Source: Priapulus caudatus | Taxonomy: Eukaryota; Priapulida; Priapulimorpha; Priapulimorphida; Priapulidae | Assembly: GCF_000485595.1 (NCBI RefSeq) | Contig: NW_014577180.1 | Coordinates: 502,977 to 544,311, forward strand | Direction of reading: 5' to 3' | DNA: 41,335 nt | Part shown: positions 22,105 to 34,440 of the stretch, in pieces | Layout: every line of letters starts with the position of its first letter | Numbering within the stretch: position 1 is the stretch's first letter | Translations under genes and position numbers: made by a program | The notes under the pieces: model-generated | Seen by the model: only the letters and a program-made list of their open reading frames with translations | Databases searched by the model: none | Told to the model about the DNA's origin: nothing

Positions 22105-23814
22105 TGTTTCCCAAACAATATAGCCTCGAAGTGGTGACGACGTGACGTCACATGTTTTTATCTTTGCTGCGTTCATACCGCTGTTCGGTTGCTTGGGGCT
22201 TGGGGAAACTGTCAACAACATCGGAGAATTTCAACAACATTGGAGGTATTTTCAAAATACCTTTTATAAGACAACGTGCAGTGAAATGGGAGGAACTAGA
22301 GTTTATTTTGTCATAAGGTAGTGTGATTATGCATGCCACGAAGTATTTGCTAGTCTAGTACTGGAATAATTAGCATTTGGATGCGCATTGTGAGCCTTTA
22401 AGCGTGGCTATAATCATACACCTGATCATACACTTAACCCTAACCATATTTATAACGCACGCGTAAATCCTAACTCCTATATTCAATCCTCGTTGATCTA
22501 ACAATATACCTAACCACAACCCCGACTAAACCCCCATCCGAAAATTATTAACACTAGCCACAATGCAAACCATAACCCAAAACACTATCACTAAATAATC
22601 CTCACCCGAGTCACAACTGTCAATCTAAATAAAACATCACATTACCACGCTATTTCATGACCCCTTATGTTCACCCCGAGAGTGGTGAATGGCACAAACC
22701 GCTTATAAATGACTGAATTATGATTAAATTATTAATGAGTTAATAAAGCAGCCGTCGTGCTGATCTTCTTATTAGTTGGTTTTCTTGCGTTGGTACACGT
22801 CGACTCGCAACTATATCTACACTACGTCGTGTATTATTCATAGTGCGCCGCTATTATTTGAGTTTCTCTCCCGTCTCTGCGCGCGAATTGGACGTGATAC
22901 CAGCCTTGTTACAATATAAACATCCTTACAGCGTCACACCCTGCCATCAATGCAGCTGGGAGAGTGAACATGAACACGAACGCGCACACACACGCGCGCC
23001 AACGCAAACACACACGTACATGCACGCGCGCACACGCGTATACGCAGATACACACACGTGCGCTCGCACAAAAGCACACCACTCCACACAACGTCACACA
23101 CGAATACACGAGACTACGCCCACGCACAAACGCACAAACGCAAACCAGGCCAGCAGGCCTACACACACGCACACTAAACTCAACCTATATGTTGGCTATA
23201 CCAACCTGGTTATATCCCAGCCTACCGCCACGCGAACCCCGAGTGGCCGCAACATATTGACTGGACTGCAATGCAGACAACCTAACACCCGCGTGTCCCG
23301 CGCAGATGACGCCTGTAATTAGAGCATTCAGCACCACGAGTGTCGTAATTCAGTGAAGCCGCATGTACTGTGCCGCCAGTTGTAGGTCATGCTTTTAACG
23401 ACGGTGGATAGTGTCGGTAAATGTAGATACAGAAATCTAGGATCTATGCACGCGCGCAATATATGCACACACGCGCGGGAAGGCATACCTAATGCCACGC
23501 CACACATTTACACCCGTGCGCGCATACATACATACGCACACGCGCGCACAAGCATGTGTAAGCGCACACACACGTACAGGCACCCACACGAGCGCGCGCC
23601 CGTAAACTGCTCTTATGGATTTGGATTAGGTTTGCTATTGTCCATTGGATATATCCTGCCGGCCTTTCCGTAGTCGTTTGCCAATCTCATTACATGATGA
23701 CGTAAGTCACACACACGTACACACACACGCGCGCACACACACACGCGCACGCACACACGCGCGCGCGCACGCACGCACGCACGCACGCCCGCACGCGCAC
23801 GCGCACGCGCACGG

Positions 23815-23847
<33 letters not shown>

Positions 23848-23850
23848 GCG
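22105..23850 (+). repeat. long repeat family C, copy 1
   Basis: The copy matches 25228-26930 nearly throughout. Landmarks are GTGACGTCACATG (a perfect TGACGTCA at 22143-22150), the 17-base palindrome GGTATTTTCAAAATACC (22245-22261), TTTGGATGCGCATTGTGAGCC, a G-poor, CCTAA-rich segment (about 22420-22660), CACAAACCGCTTATAAATGA, and a long CA/CACGCG-rich part from 22975. About 150 bases (22270-22420) are shared with family D. Differences from copy 2 are mostly single-base indels. The 159-codon frame at 22843 mainly translates CA-rich DNA. Confidence 0.82.
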
Positions 23851-24188
23851 AAACCAATACGTTCCGCTACACTACGTGAACTATTTATTTATTTATCTAC
23901 TGTATCTTTAGTTACAAGCAAGTGACTTGAATCCTGTTGCGGCATGGGCCCGTTTATTTGTTGGCGCAGGGGCGCGCTTATTTAATGCTGCTGCAGAGCC
24001 CAGTATATTTTTGCCACTTTTTTCCCCACTTTTTGTTGGCTTAAATGACCTCGGTGGTCAAATCCAATGTGCCCATGTCATTCAGCACCAAAATTTACCT
24101 TTACTGAACATCATAGACATTTCTAGAGTGCTCCGTATTGATTTGCATCGAGAACTGACAAACAGACACGCATTCACAAATATGTATT

Positions 24189-24232
<44 letters not shown>

Positions 24233-25225
24233 CACATACGCATAGAGGAAATGGGGAGAGAAACATAAACAGGATGAATGAAAAGATAGATAGAGAGAGG
24301 GGGTGGGCCGAAAGAGAGCGCGAGCAAGAGCGAGAAAGGGCGCGCACGAGACAGAGAGGAGACTGAGCGAGAGAGCGCAACAGGCTGAGACAGAGCGAGC
24401 GAGAGCGACAAGGAAGGGGTCACGCCGAAGGACTAGCTAGCAGATATTTCTGATGCCCCGCGGGTACGGTTTAGGGCCTTGTCTCTCTCTCGATGTTTGC
24501 TGCGGGGCGATTGCGCTCGCAACAACATCGTGTTTGTCTCGGCATTTATGACGGTGGTTGGGAGATTAGATCCCGCACTAACGACGTAATGTAAGAAGGC
24601 AGATTCGACGTTTTTACTTCATAAATATACATTTCACGCGGGTATATACAATCAACTGTATGGTAAACGTCGTAATAGCGAGTGTGCAGTAACATGAGTT
24701 GCTGTTTGTGAGTAGTCGTTACGAGAAATGACACGCTGCGCGTATTCTGTTCAGAAAAAGGAAAGATCTATAGATTCTAATTGTAATTAAAAATGAATGT
24801 AAAGAACCTATTGTCGGCTTTGTACTCATTACAATACTTACTGATTTTTTTATGCCAATCGATCGTGCATCGCAGTGTTAAGCTGCATTACGCTTAAGAT
24901 ACGATCAATCTGCTGATAAACCAAGTTATAGATTGCTGACAATACATCAAGCGGGGCCTGCCGTAGACAATTAGTTCAACTAAGGCTAACCGTAGCAGTC
25001 CCTCTAAGCGTAAAACGCCACAATCGTTACTCTTAAAAGCTCACAATGCGCATCCAAACGCTAATTTCTCCAGTACTAGACTAGCAAGTACTTCGTGTCA
25101 TGCATAATCACACTACCTTATGACAAAATAAACTCTAGTTGCCATCCCATTTTGCACTACTGCGCGTTTGCTTAAAACCCACAAGAAAGAGGTGAGAAAA
25201 CTGGCATGTTCTGGCGCAACGCTGA
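23851..25225 (-). repeat. family D, copy 3 (inverted)
   Basis: The reverse complement runs from the 5' part (GCGCCAGAACATG at about 25217) to the tail GTAACTAAAGATACAGTAGATA at about 23895. It is the least noisy near-full-length copy. It contains a TA array (24191-24230) and a GA-rich segment (24280-24415), mirroring copy 2. It lies between the two C copies, head to head with C copy 2. A plus-strand frame (23927-24190) is antisense to the element and resembles the frame in copy 2. Confidence 0.85.
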
Positions 25226-26930
25226 CTGTTTGCCAAACAAAATAGCTCGAAGGTGGTGACGTGACGTCACATGTTTTTTATTTTTGCTGCGCCGTACCGC
25301 TGTACCGCAGCACCGCTGCACGGTTGCTTGGGATTGTGGGAAACTGTCACAACATCGGAGAATTTCAACACACATTGGAGGTATTTTCAAAATACCTTTT
25401 ATAAGACAAGCGTGCAGTGAAACTGGAGGGGAACTAGAGTTTATTTTGTCACTAGGTAGTGTGATTATGCATGCCCCGAAGGATTTGCTAGTCTAGTACT
25501 GGATAATTAGCATTTGGATGCGCATTGTGAGCCTTAAGCGTGGCGTATAATCATACACCCTGATCATACACTTAACCCTAACCATATTTATAACACGCAC
25601 GCGTAAATCCTAACTCCATATTCAATCCTTCGTTTGATCTAGACAATATACCTAACCACAACCCGACTAAACCCCCATCCGAAAATTATTAACACTAGCC
25701 ACAATGCCAAACCATAACCCAAAACACTATCACTAAATAATCCTCACCCGGGTTCACAACTGTCAATCTAAAATAAAACATCACATTACCACCGCTTTTC
25801 ATGACCCCTTATGTTCACCCCGAGAGTGGTGTGGAATGGCACAAACCGCTTATAAATGACTGAATTATGATTAAATTATTTAATGAGTTAATAAAGCAGC
25901 CGTCGTGCGACTTCTTATTAGTGGTTTTCTTGCGTTGGTACACGTCGACTCGCAACTATATCTACACTACGTCGTGTATTATTCATAGTGCGCCGCTAAT
26001 TATTTGAGTTTCTCTCCCGTCTCTGCGCGCGAATTGGACGTGATACCAGCCTTGTACAATATAACATCCTTACAGCGTCACACCCTGCCATCTATGCAGC
26101 TGGAATTGGAACATTGAACACGAACGCGCACACACACCGCGCGCAAACGGCCAAACACACCGTACATTGCGACGCGCGCACACGCGTATACGCAGATACA
26201 CACACGTGCGCCTCGCCCGACAAAGCACACCACTCCACACAACGTCACACACGAATACACGAGACTACGCCCACGCCACCAACGCACAAACGCAAACCAA
26301 GCGCAGCAGGCCTGACACACACGCACAACTAAACTCAACCTATATGTTGGTCTTATTACCACCTGGTTATTATCCCAGCCTACGCACGCGAACCCGAGTG
26401 TGCCGCCAAACAATATTGACTGCGACTGCAATGCAGACGAATCTAGACATCCGCGTGTCCGCGGCAGATGACGCCTGTAATTTAGAGCATTCCAGCACCA
26501 CGCAGTGTCGTAATTCAGTGAAGCTCGCCCAATGTACTGTGGCCGGCCAGTTGTAGGTCAATGCTTTAAGCGGACGGTGGATGTGTCGGTAAATGTAGCT
26601 ACAGAAATCTAAGGATCATATGCACGCGCGCGGCAATATGATGACACAGGCGCGGCGGGAAGGCCCATACTAATGCACGCCACACAATTTACAAACCGTG
26701 CCGCGCATACATACATACGCACACAGCGCGCCACAAGCCATGTGTAAGCGCACACACACGGTACAGGCAGCGCACACGAGCGCGCGCCCAGTAAACTGCG
26801 CTTGATGGATTTTGGATTCAGGGTTTGCTATTGTCCATTGGATATATCCTGCCGGCCTTATCCCGTAGTCGTTGCCAATCTGCATTACATGATGAAAACG
26901 GTAGTCCACGCACAGCACGTCAGCACACGG
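25226..26930 (+). repeat. long repeat family C, copy 2
   Basis: The copy starts TGTTTGCCAAACAAAATAGC and repeats the landmarks of copy 1 in order: TGACGTCA (25262-25269), GGTATTTTCAAAATACC (25380-25396), TTTGGATGCGCATTGTGAGCC, the CCTAA-rich segment, and the CA/CACGCG-rich part. The two copies diverge after GATATATCCTGCCGGCC (about 26865). It adjoins family D copy 3 head to head. Confidence 0.85.
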
Positions 26931-27165
26931 CACACACAACGCGACGCCAGCACACCACGCCGCACGTTGCGAACACGCGCCGCGAAGCACTCACTGCGAC
27001 GTGCCAGCGGCACTGCGCACGCGCACGGCGCACGGACACAACACACACAGCACGAGCACATCACACCACGCACACATACACATACGTACATCCACACACA
27101 CACATACAAACAAACCAACAAACACATACACACACAGCCCCATCTCCTTTTTAAGCTATGTTACC
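26931..27165. repeat. CA/GCACACG-rich low-complexity DNA
   Basis: Irregular CA-rich sequence with GCG interruptions, analogous to 23700-23845 after family C copy 1 but not alignable base by base. Confidence 0.7.
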
Positions 27166-27450
27166 CTCTCTCTCCCTCACGTCGCGGTCACTCGCGTCAC
27201 TCACTGCACTCACTCAACTGCACTCACCTCAGCTCACTCACTCACCATCAACTCACTTCATTCTACTCACATCACTCACTCACTCACTCACAATCACTCA
27301 CGTCACTCACTCACGTCACTCACTCACATCCACTCACGATCACTCATACCGCTCACTCAACTACTCACTCACATCACTCACTTTCACCCACTCACTCACT
27401 CACTCATTCACTCATTCACTCATTCACTCACTCACTCACTCAAACCGACC
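27166..27450. repeat. (CACT)n tetranucleotide array
   Basis: CACT units with GT and AT interruptions (for example CACTCACGTCACTCACTCAC). Three plus-strand frames of 147-222 codons rich in Ser, Leu, Thr and His are translations of this array. Confidence 0.93.
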
Positions 27451-28096
27451 TACCATTCAACCACGGATAACCTGCCTCAGACCCACCTACCTACGTCTAT
27501 ATCGATCGATCGATGGACAGATAGCCATAAACATTATCTACACGCTGATTGCACAAGGACATAGTTCACAACATTCCAGCTGTCTCAGACAGAGGTGCTG
27601 ACATATTTCGGATGTACGATCTCTTCTATTAGGCCTACTGCCGTTTCCGTCGCGAGACGATGGTGTCCGGGAATAGTGATCCAATAGAGACTTTCGCCAT
27701 TAGCGAGTATAGGCACTGCCGTAATCTCACTAGCGCGATTCGGCGACGAGTAAATTTAATTTCAACCCGCAGTGGCGTGCCGGATTGAGTTATGCCTATT
27801 GATTCAAATGCTCTCGCCGAATCTGACCCGACCAGCATCATGGGACGTTAGTCAGCTGCCGTGGCAAGATAGCACGATAATTCATGATTATATTAGATCT
27901 CCCGCTTTTGTTTTCCGGCTACGGTCGCATTGATAATAGCTAGTGGTTGGCGTGGGCGTACACGTACAGACGAGTTGGTTGGCGCGTATGTGTGATGCAG
28001 AATCTTCCTACATATGTGACTATATCACAGCGCGCATGTCCATCGCGTAATGTTATTGACGCTCAAACCAAATTTCATTTCCACAGTCTACTGCAA

Positions 28097-28134
<38 letters not shown>

Positions 28135-29420
28135 GTCGATAAGTGTTCGCTGATAAGCTTAGTTCACGACGAGAAAGTTGTTACATTTTAAATTTATATG
28201 ATGAATGGCTTCAGAGCAGAGATAGTCGAACGCTATACTCGCTGATAAGACGCTGGCATGGGCCTGTGCGACGTATCGTGCCCCACACATAGAGCAGTAT
28301 ATATTATATCTACCGCCTCGTAGCGCTAGCAAGCGCAATCTCACTGGGCGATCCGATACAATTTGTCTGTTGAACCGGCAGTCGGAAAGATATGAAGTCA
28401 GATACAGAAGGAAATCTAATCAACTAGTGGATTATATTCTATCGAGAAATAGCGCATCTCGATATATCGAACATCGCTTCGTAAATGTTTCTTCCACAAT
28501 AATAAGGAAATAATAACAAAGTGCTCGGTATATTTAGAACAATGCTTTCACACGACTCCCAGACACCAGCTCGCCTCAAGGTTTGAACTTATGGTCGAGA
28601 TAACGATGTGTATGCACGGAGCCAGCGTACATCGCCCCTGTTCGTAAACAACGATGTCTGCTTTCCCCCTGTGTCCACTCACACAGAGTTCATTCGCAGC
28701 CATTTGCTATATCTGCGCATTAATTCTTTACGTCGCCGCCTCCAGAAGCACTCGTGTGCCTGCATGCGCTGTCTATCGCAAGCCATTCGTGTTCCCTGCA
28801 CGCAGTCACCAGCCACGCTTTCCCTGCCAACGTCGACCGTCGAGCGTGCGTGTGACATTCGATGGTTCGTATTCAACTCGTGCGGTTGGCCGCGGAGGCC
28901 ATATTTGCTCGGTGTCGCGGGATTAGACGCATCGTATGGCGCCTGCTGTGTGCGCGTGATGTCAGGCCCTGTGATACATTCTCTGCGTTTCGCTGTTAGA
29001 TCCGTCGAAAATTATAGCAGCTGCACGTGCAAGTGGGGGTAAGCGCGACAGCAGGCGGTGACATGAGAGAGTGCAGCCTATCGCGATGTGATGGCCTGCG
29101 CTTTGCTCATGTATGCCTACACCCGCACAACGTTAAGTAAGTGCGTAGCGGGCCCAGCGGGTGCAATCACTAAGGCCGCCGCCGCTGCCGCTGTTGCCGC
29201 TTAGTTGATTCAGCAGTATAACGGTGATTTATACTTCGCCGTGATAGATTGATGTGAGACTATTTCGCGGGTTTATGAAGAGAAGTAGACGAGTTGTCGC
29301 CTACTGGGAGGGGGCGAGAAGAAATAATGTGAACGTGCTTGGCAATCTGTGAGAGAATCGTGCATGCTGTTCTTCGCTCATGCGCAGAGAGGAAGAGAGG
29401 GTGAAGAGAATAGTCTGATG
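27451..29420. other. 2 kb without supported gene; short TA tract at 28098-28131
   Basis: Mixed-composition DNA with no match elsewhere in the window. It holds a 17-unit TA tract and a small GCC-type trinucleotide run (29173-29203). The frame at 28608-29042 (plus, 144 codons) is the longest in the window that is not low complexity, but it has no known motif, and 28654-28926 overlaps it in another frame with equal plausibility. Confidence 0.45.
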
Positions 29421-29539
29421 GTCACCCCGTAAAGAAATCACGACTGCCGTATATATAGTGTATCACCCTCTCCCTCCCGCGCATGAGTGTGGGCGTGCAT
29501 GTATTTATGTGTATGCGTTTGCGTTTGCGTGGAACTGGG

Positions 29540-29784
<245 letters not shown>

Positions 29785-29810
<26 letters not shown>

Positions 29811-31385
29811 ACACGTGTTTATCTCAAAAACCTTTTACAGTCATATTAAACTTTGCGACACATTAATTATGTTTTTGATTTTCTTCACAACTACTCTACG
29901 ACGTATTCAATATAACCGCACGTATCTCCAATATACCCTCGGCAATGTGAATGACGTTTTCTGATCACGTATTAACTTTAAAATAAATAGGATTTCTTCA
30001 TGAGCGCCACCAGCGGCAATTCCGCGGGCGTGGCGTTTTTTGATCGATGCTATGTTAGGGAAAAAGCCACGATAGATTTTCAATACTATGTTTCATATAC
30101 ACATACATAAGCAATAAACCTTAACCGTAAATGATTGCTGAAGAAAAATGTCATCAAGCGGCGATGCTCTCCGGAGACGTGCTATACTATCTGGGTTCAT
30201 ATACTATATTATTGGAGAATATTATCGCATACACTGAGGCGAATATTCTTCGCGCGAAATAGTGAGGTCGGGGCAGAAAACAACTAAATATCTTGTAAAG
30301 TTGAATCATGTAACCTATAGGTTACCCACGCCCCGCTAACTATTTGTCACGGTATCTAGGCAACGGAAGCTGCAACGTTCTCTCGAGGCAACCGTGCAGC
30401 AGCAGCAGAGGATGCTATAGAGCGCGCGTGATGCGTTATGTTTCTCCGCCGTTAATTTCTAGTCTTATATACAATCATCAATCTTTCGCTCGAGATAGTC
30501 CACCCTGTTTCAATAAAATTCGACCGCATTGTGTCAACATTCGCTTAGCAAGGACACGTTGCTGCTTCAATGTTCAATGTTCAATGCTGGTAATCGACCA
30601 AAAGACAAACCTCGCGACCGCACGCAATTATAACGTGCTCCCCCCCCCCACACAGACACACACATGCTATAGCTTCTGCTGCGAGCCCGCGTCTTAGCGC
30701 GCACGCGGACCGTTGTCACTCGTTATAACACCTTGCTCGAATTATCATCGCAGATTGTTCCTAGATACCAAGAGCTAATAATATATAAAAGATAAATATA
30801 TTAAAAAAAGGTATATATAATAAAAGGTAAATATAAGTAATATAAGTAATAAGTTGTATAAGTAGTATAAGTAATAAGTCATAATAAAGGTAAATATGAT
30901 AAAAGGTATTATTAGCTCTTGACATTACGTAAATAGCAGCAAGCTGACACCGGTGGCGCCACTCTCACTAGCGAAGAAATGCGAGCCGAGTACTTGCACA
31001 GGTCAGTGTCGTACATAGGATAAATATTTGCGAGAAATTCACGCCGGATGATGAAGATATTACGTTGCCGAGCGCACCGGGAGGAGATTCCTCGTCAAAC
31101 ACGCCGCGCGTTAGAGCCGCTATCGTAAGGCAACCCTCGGGGACGACGTAGCAGCGGTCGCTAATTGAAAGTTATGTTATTAGAATCACGACTGGCATGC
31201 GTGCCAACTGTCGCGCCGTATTTTACTTGGATTTTCGTCGAGCGATATATAAGCATAAATGATGCAGTAGGTAATTGATATGTGCGGACGATCTCTCCAG
31301 CTCTAATGGCTAGCGCTGCAAAGAAGTCCGCGGGAGCGCGTAATTACCATATACGAACGATAGCTCGAGCACAGCACCGACGCAG

Positions 31386-31387
<2 letters not shown>
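29785..31387 (+). repeat. block A, copy 1 (about 1.6 kb)
   Basis: It aligns with 39673-41274 from AATATGGGAGAGAGAGATAT to ACGAACGATAGCTCGAGCAC. Nearly all differences are single-base insertions or deletions. The block contains a perfect 16-base palindrome GTAACCTATAGGTTAC (30310-30325), an AT-rich inverted-repeat element (30769-30921) and GGTGGCGCCACTC (about 30951-30963). No coding frame is supported; the 117-codon frame at 30344 is broken by indels in copy 2. Confidence 0.92.
30769..30921. mobile_element. 153-bp AT-rich MITE-like element in block A copy 1
   Basis: CAAGAGCTAATAATA at 30769-30783 is the exact reverse complement of TATTATTAGCTCTTG at 30907-30921. The interior consists of AAGGTAAATATAAGTAATA-type AT-rich repeats. 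The same 153-bp structure occurs in copy 2 (40662-40814). It could be a small non-autonomous transposon or a simple AT-rich palindromic structure; no clear target duplication was found. Confidence 0.6.
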
Positions 31388-31423
<36 letters not shown>

Positions 31424-31534
31424 CACACAACACACACACACAAACACGTACACACACGTACGGACACACACACTACACACACCCACACACACACCACACA
31501 CACACCATACACACACACCACACACCTAAACACA
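31388..31534. repeat. (CA)n array joining block A to block B
   Basis: A clean CA run (31388-31422) is followed by interrupted CA (ACAAACACGTACACACA). The same run starts at 41275 after block A copy 2 and reaches the window end. Confidence 0.95.
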
Positions 31535-33172
31535 TAAATAACCATATTTCCGAAAACACACACATAACCTATACATTACACCTATACGCATGCATGAAAT
31601 GTATAGTCCAGAATTGACATTATTGATATTTTATGTTATGTAGTTATGATATTTGCATGCTTTACCAACGCAAGCATTACGTGATCATTTTCGAAACCAT
31701 GCTGGCAAATTATAATAAAGTCACAGATGCAATTAATGGTGGCAGCTAACAGGTTGCATCCAGAATTAACGTATGTAGTGGTGCGTAGTAATGGTTCTTT
31801 TTCTACGAAATCTACGAACGAATTTTAACTGCTCCTCTTGTCGTCGCATATTCGGCATAGGTATGGATATACGTAAACGACTCAACAATTTATATCGAGT
31901 ATAAATAGAAGCTCGATGCTCTCTTAACAAAGGGTGTTCTCGATTTACTGTCGTATACAGCGAAAATTCTATAGCGCGTACCAATGGTGCGACGATTTGC
32001 GAGCCAAGACTGGATTGCTACATTCATTGCCCAGTGATTGATACTAGAAACGGCTTAACCGAATTCACACGTTCGTGAATTTCCACATACACGAGTAGAT
32101 CGAGATTTTAGTGCATCGGCATCATTTTCCTCTCTGTTATGCATGGTCGGCGCGAATACCGTCATGGCTGCCGCCAACGCTTCCGGTGCGACCACATTTA
32201 CGCTAACGTACCAGTATAAAATGTCAAGCCACATACGCATGAGCTTATCGATCACTGATGGGTGGAAACGGCGCGTAGACTAATTCTACTTCACTTGTTA
32301 GTGGATTATCATTAGCCGATAGCACCATTACGGAAATGCAATGGGGGAAAACGAAAATCGATCGCATAAACAATATCTAAACGCTTTGTTCACTTAAAGC
32401 TATCGACACGATTTGCCGTTACATACGCGGTTGTAATGGCGTAGAGATGATGGAATAAGGCCTAATGTGAACTCGCCTAGCTTCAACTGTGTGGGAAAAG
32501 CAGCGCGATAAATGGAAATATAATTGTTTTACTAGTCATATAGTAAGTATGGTGACAAGCATTTTTGCGCCTATTGTGGTACATATAGAATATATGATGA
32601 CCAAACCGTCTTGTTAGCATGAGAGGCGAGACTTATATTCATCACACCATAAAAACGCAGATATTAGAAACCGAGAACACATCAATATAACACTAATAGA
32701 GATCGAGGTTTATGCTGACTTTGCACATTTAATTTAAGATGGTAGGGTCTGAACGCGTCATTAATCATCGTTTATCAGATGGCAGCTCGCCATCCCGTAA
32801 TGAATAGCTCTTTCATTTAAAGCAATTTGACGCGATTCTGACCCACTTCAGTCATCTTTATACATAAGATAGAGTCACTGCGTTCTTCTCTTTATATTTG
32901 TCTGCGCGGCTAGCTTCATTAATGCTGTGCTATTACAACAAGCAGATTCGGCTTAAACCTTAGTTATACGCTTGCTATACCATGGCGCTTTCTCAAATTC
33001 ACACTCTTTTTTATCTCGTCTGCTTATAAAACATTAAAAATTCATGACAAAATTGACATATTTTAAAACTATTTCCTGATTAAATAAGGCATTTGTAAAT
33101 TATGACATCTCTGACTATTTCTGACGATAATACAGAATACATCACGTTACCTTTGTCTTATTAACCTCTCTA
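31535..33172 (+). repeat. block B, copy 1 (about 1.65 kb)
   Basis: It aligns with 38003-39628 from AAACACATAAATAACCATAT to CTTTGTCTTATTAAC. Differences are mostly one-base indels (for example GTAGTGGTGCGTAG against GTATGGTGCGTAG). The longest frames are 66-72 codons, on the minus strand, and change between copies, so no gene is supported. Confidence 0.92.
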
Positions 33173-33228
33173 TATTTATATATATATATATATTAATATA
33201 TATATATATTATATATATGTATATTAAT
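33173..33228. repeat. (TA)n tract after block B copy 1
   Basis: TA units with TTAATA interruptions lie between block B and a GATA array. Confidence 0.93.
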
Positions 33229-33379
33229 AGATCGATAGATAGATAGATAGATAGAAAGATAGATAGATAGTACTAGATAGGTAGATAGATAGATAGATAG
33301 ATAGATAAACAGATAGATAGATAGATAGATAGTAGGATATATAGATAGATAGATAGATAGGGGTAGTAGATAGATAAAC

Positions 33380-33432
<53 letters not shown>

Positions 33433-33510
33433 TAGATGATAGTAATAGATAGATAGATAGATAGAATAGATAGATGTAGCATAGAATAGAACATACATAG
33501 CATAGTAGAG

Positions 33511-33544
<34 letters not shown>

Positions 33545-33856
33545 TAGATAGATAGATAGTAGATAGATGTAGATAGCATAGATAGATAGATAGATAGTAG
33601 ATACGATAGATAGATAGATAGATAGATGTAAGATAGATAGATAGTAGATAGATAGATAGATAGAATAAATGATAGATAGATAGATAGATAGATAGATAGA
33701 ATAGATTGATAGATAGATTAGATAGATTGATAGATGATAGATAGATAGATGATGATAGATGATAGATAAATAGTAGATAGATAGATAATAAGATAGATAG
33801 ATAGATGATAGATAGATAGATAGATAGATGTAGTATAGTATAAGATAGATAGAATG

Positions 33857-33942
<86 letters not shown>

Positions 33943-33948
33943 TGAGAT

Positions 33949-33993
<45 letters not shown>

Positions 33994-34056
33994 GATAGAT
34001 AGATAGATAGATAGATAAGATAGATAGATAGATATGTAGATAGAGATAGATAGATA
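33229..34056. repeat. 0.8 kb (GATA)n array
   Basis: GATA tetranucleotides with GTA and GAATA interruptions. It produces the longest open frame of the window (33224-34060 minus, 278 codons of Ile-Tyr-Leu-Ser), which is a repeat artefact. Confidence 0.96.
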
Positions 34057-34172
34057 TCACCGCAGCTGATTAGATAAATGTAAGTGTTTACCGATGCGCT
34101 GCATGCCTCCGTCTCAAATACGCTGCCGCCGAATAGAATTTATCGGCCACATCTACCAGGAACGTATGAAAG

Positions 34173-34316
34173 GCCATTACCGCCAAAACCTACCTATTTT
34201 ATCGCGCTTAAAATGTATTTAAGCGGATTGAATTCCAGCCAATCAGAACAGTAGTTTTTTAATCGCGATTAAAATAGATTTTAAGTGCTGTGATTAAATA
34301 GGTAGTTTTCTATGGC
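34173..34316. mobile_element. short palindromic MITE-like element
   Basis: The left part GGCCAT...AAAACCTACCTATTTTATCG and the reverse complement of the right part, GCCATAGAAAACTACCTATTT, pair with small gaps. The pairing continues inward through CTTAAAATGTATTTAAG against CTTAAAATCTATTTTAATC. The centre holds CCAGCCAATCAGAACAG. The length of about 144 bp and long imperfect termini suggest a MITE; no target duplication could be fixed. Confidence 0.55.
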
Positions 34317-34319
34317 ATG

Positions 34320-34440
34320 TTGTTTTGTCATAATTCGATTTTTGTTTTATGGTTGATTTTATTCGCATAAACATTCGATTTATCACATATAACATTCGAT
34401 TTTCACATATAACATTCGATCTATCGCATATTATTTGATT
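34320..34440. repeat. graded precursor repeats beside the 21-bp satellite
   Basis: Successive units of about 20-23 bases carry the core ATTCGAT: CATAAACATTCGATTTATCA, CATATAACATTCGATTTTCA, CATATAACATTCGATCTATC, GCATATTATTTGATTCACGC. They become steadily more like the main satellite unit CGAATCATTCGATTCACGCA. Confidence 0.7.

Noticed and set aside
22143-22150. TGACGTCA as an active cAMP-response promoter site in family C
   Set aside because: The 8-base site is perfect in both copies, but no transcription unit is identifiable and both copies simply share it by duplication.
22843-23322. 159-codon frame in family C copy 1
   Set aside because: The second half is CA-repeat translation and the frame is broken by indels in copy 2.
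26802-27601. Three overlapping frames of 147-222 codons
   Set aside because: They are translations of CACT and CA repeats (Ser-Leu-Thr-His) with no sign of selection.
28608-29042. 144-codon plus-strand frame in non-repetitive DNA
   Set aside because: It is the best non-repetitive candidate but has no recognised motif, no splice or promoter context I can support, and an overlapping 90-codon frame looks equally good. It could be part of an exon, but nothing in the sequence shows it.
29173-29203. GCC trinucleotide run as a coding Ala or Ala-Ala tract
   Set aside because: It is short, interrupted, and not within a credible open frame.
33224-34060. 278-codon minus-strand frame
   Set aside because: It is a translation of the GATA array (Ile-Tyr-Leu-Ser repeated) and changes frame wherever the array is interrupted.
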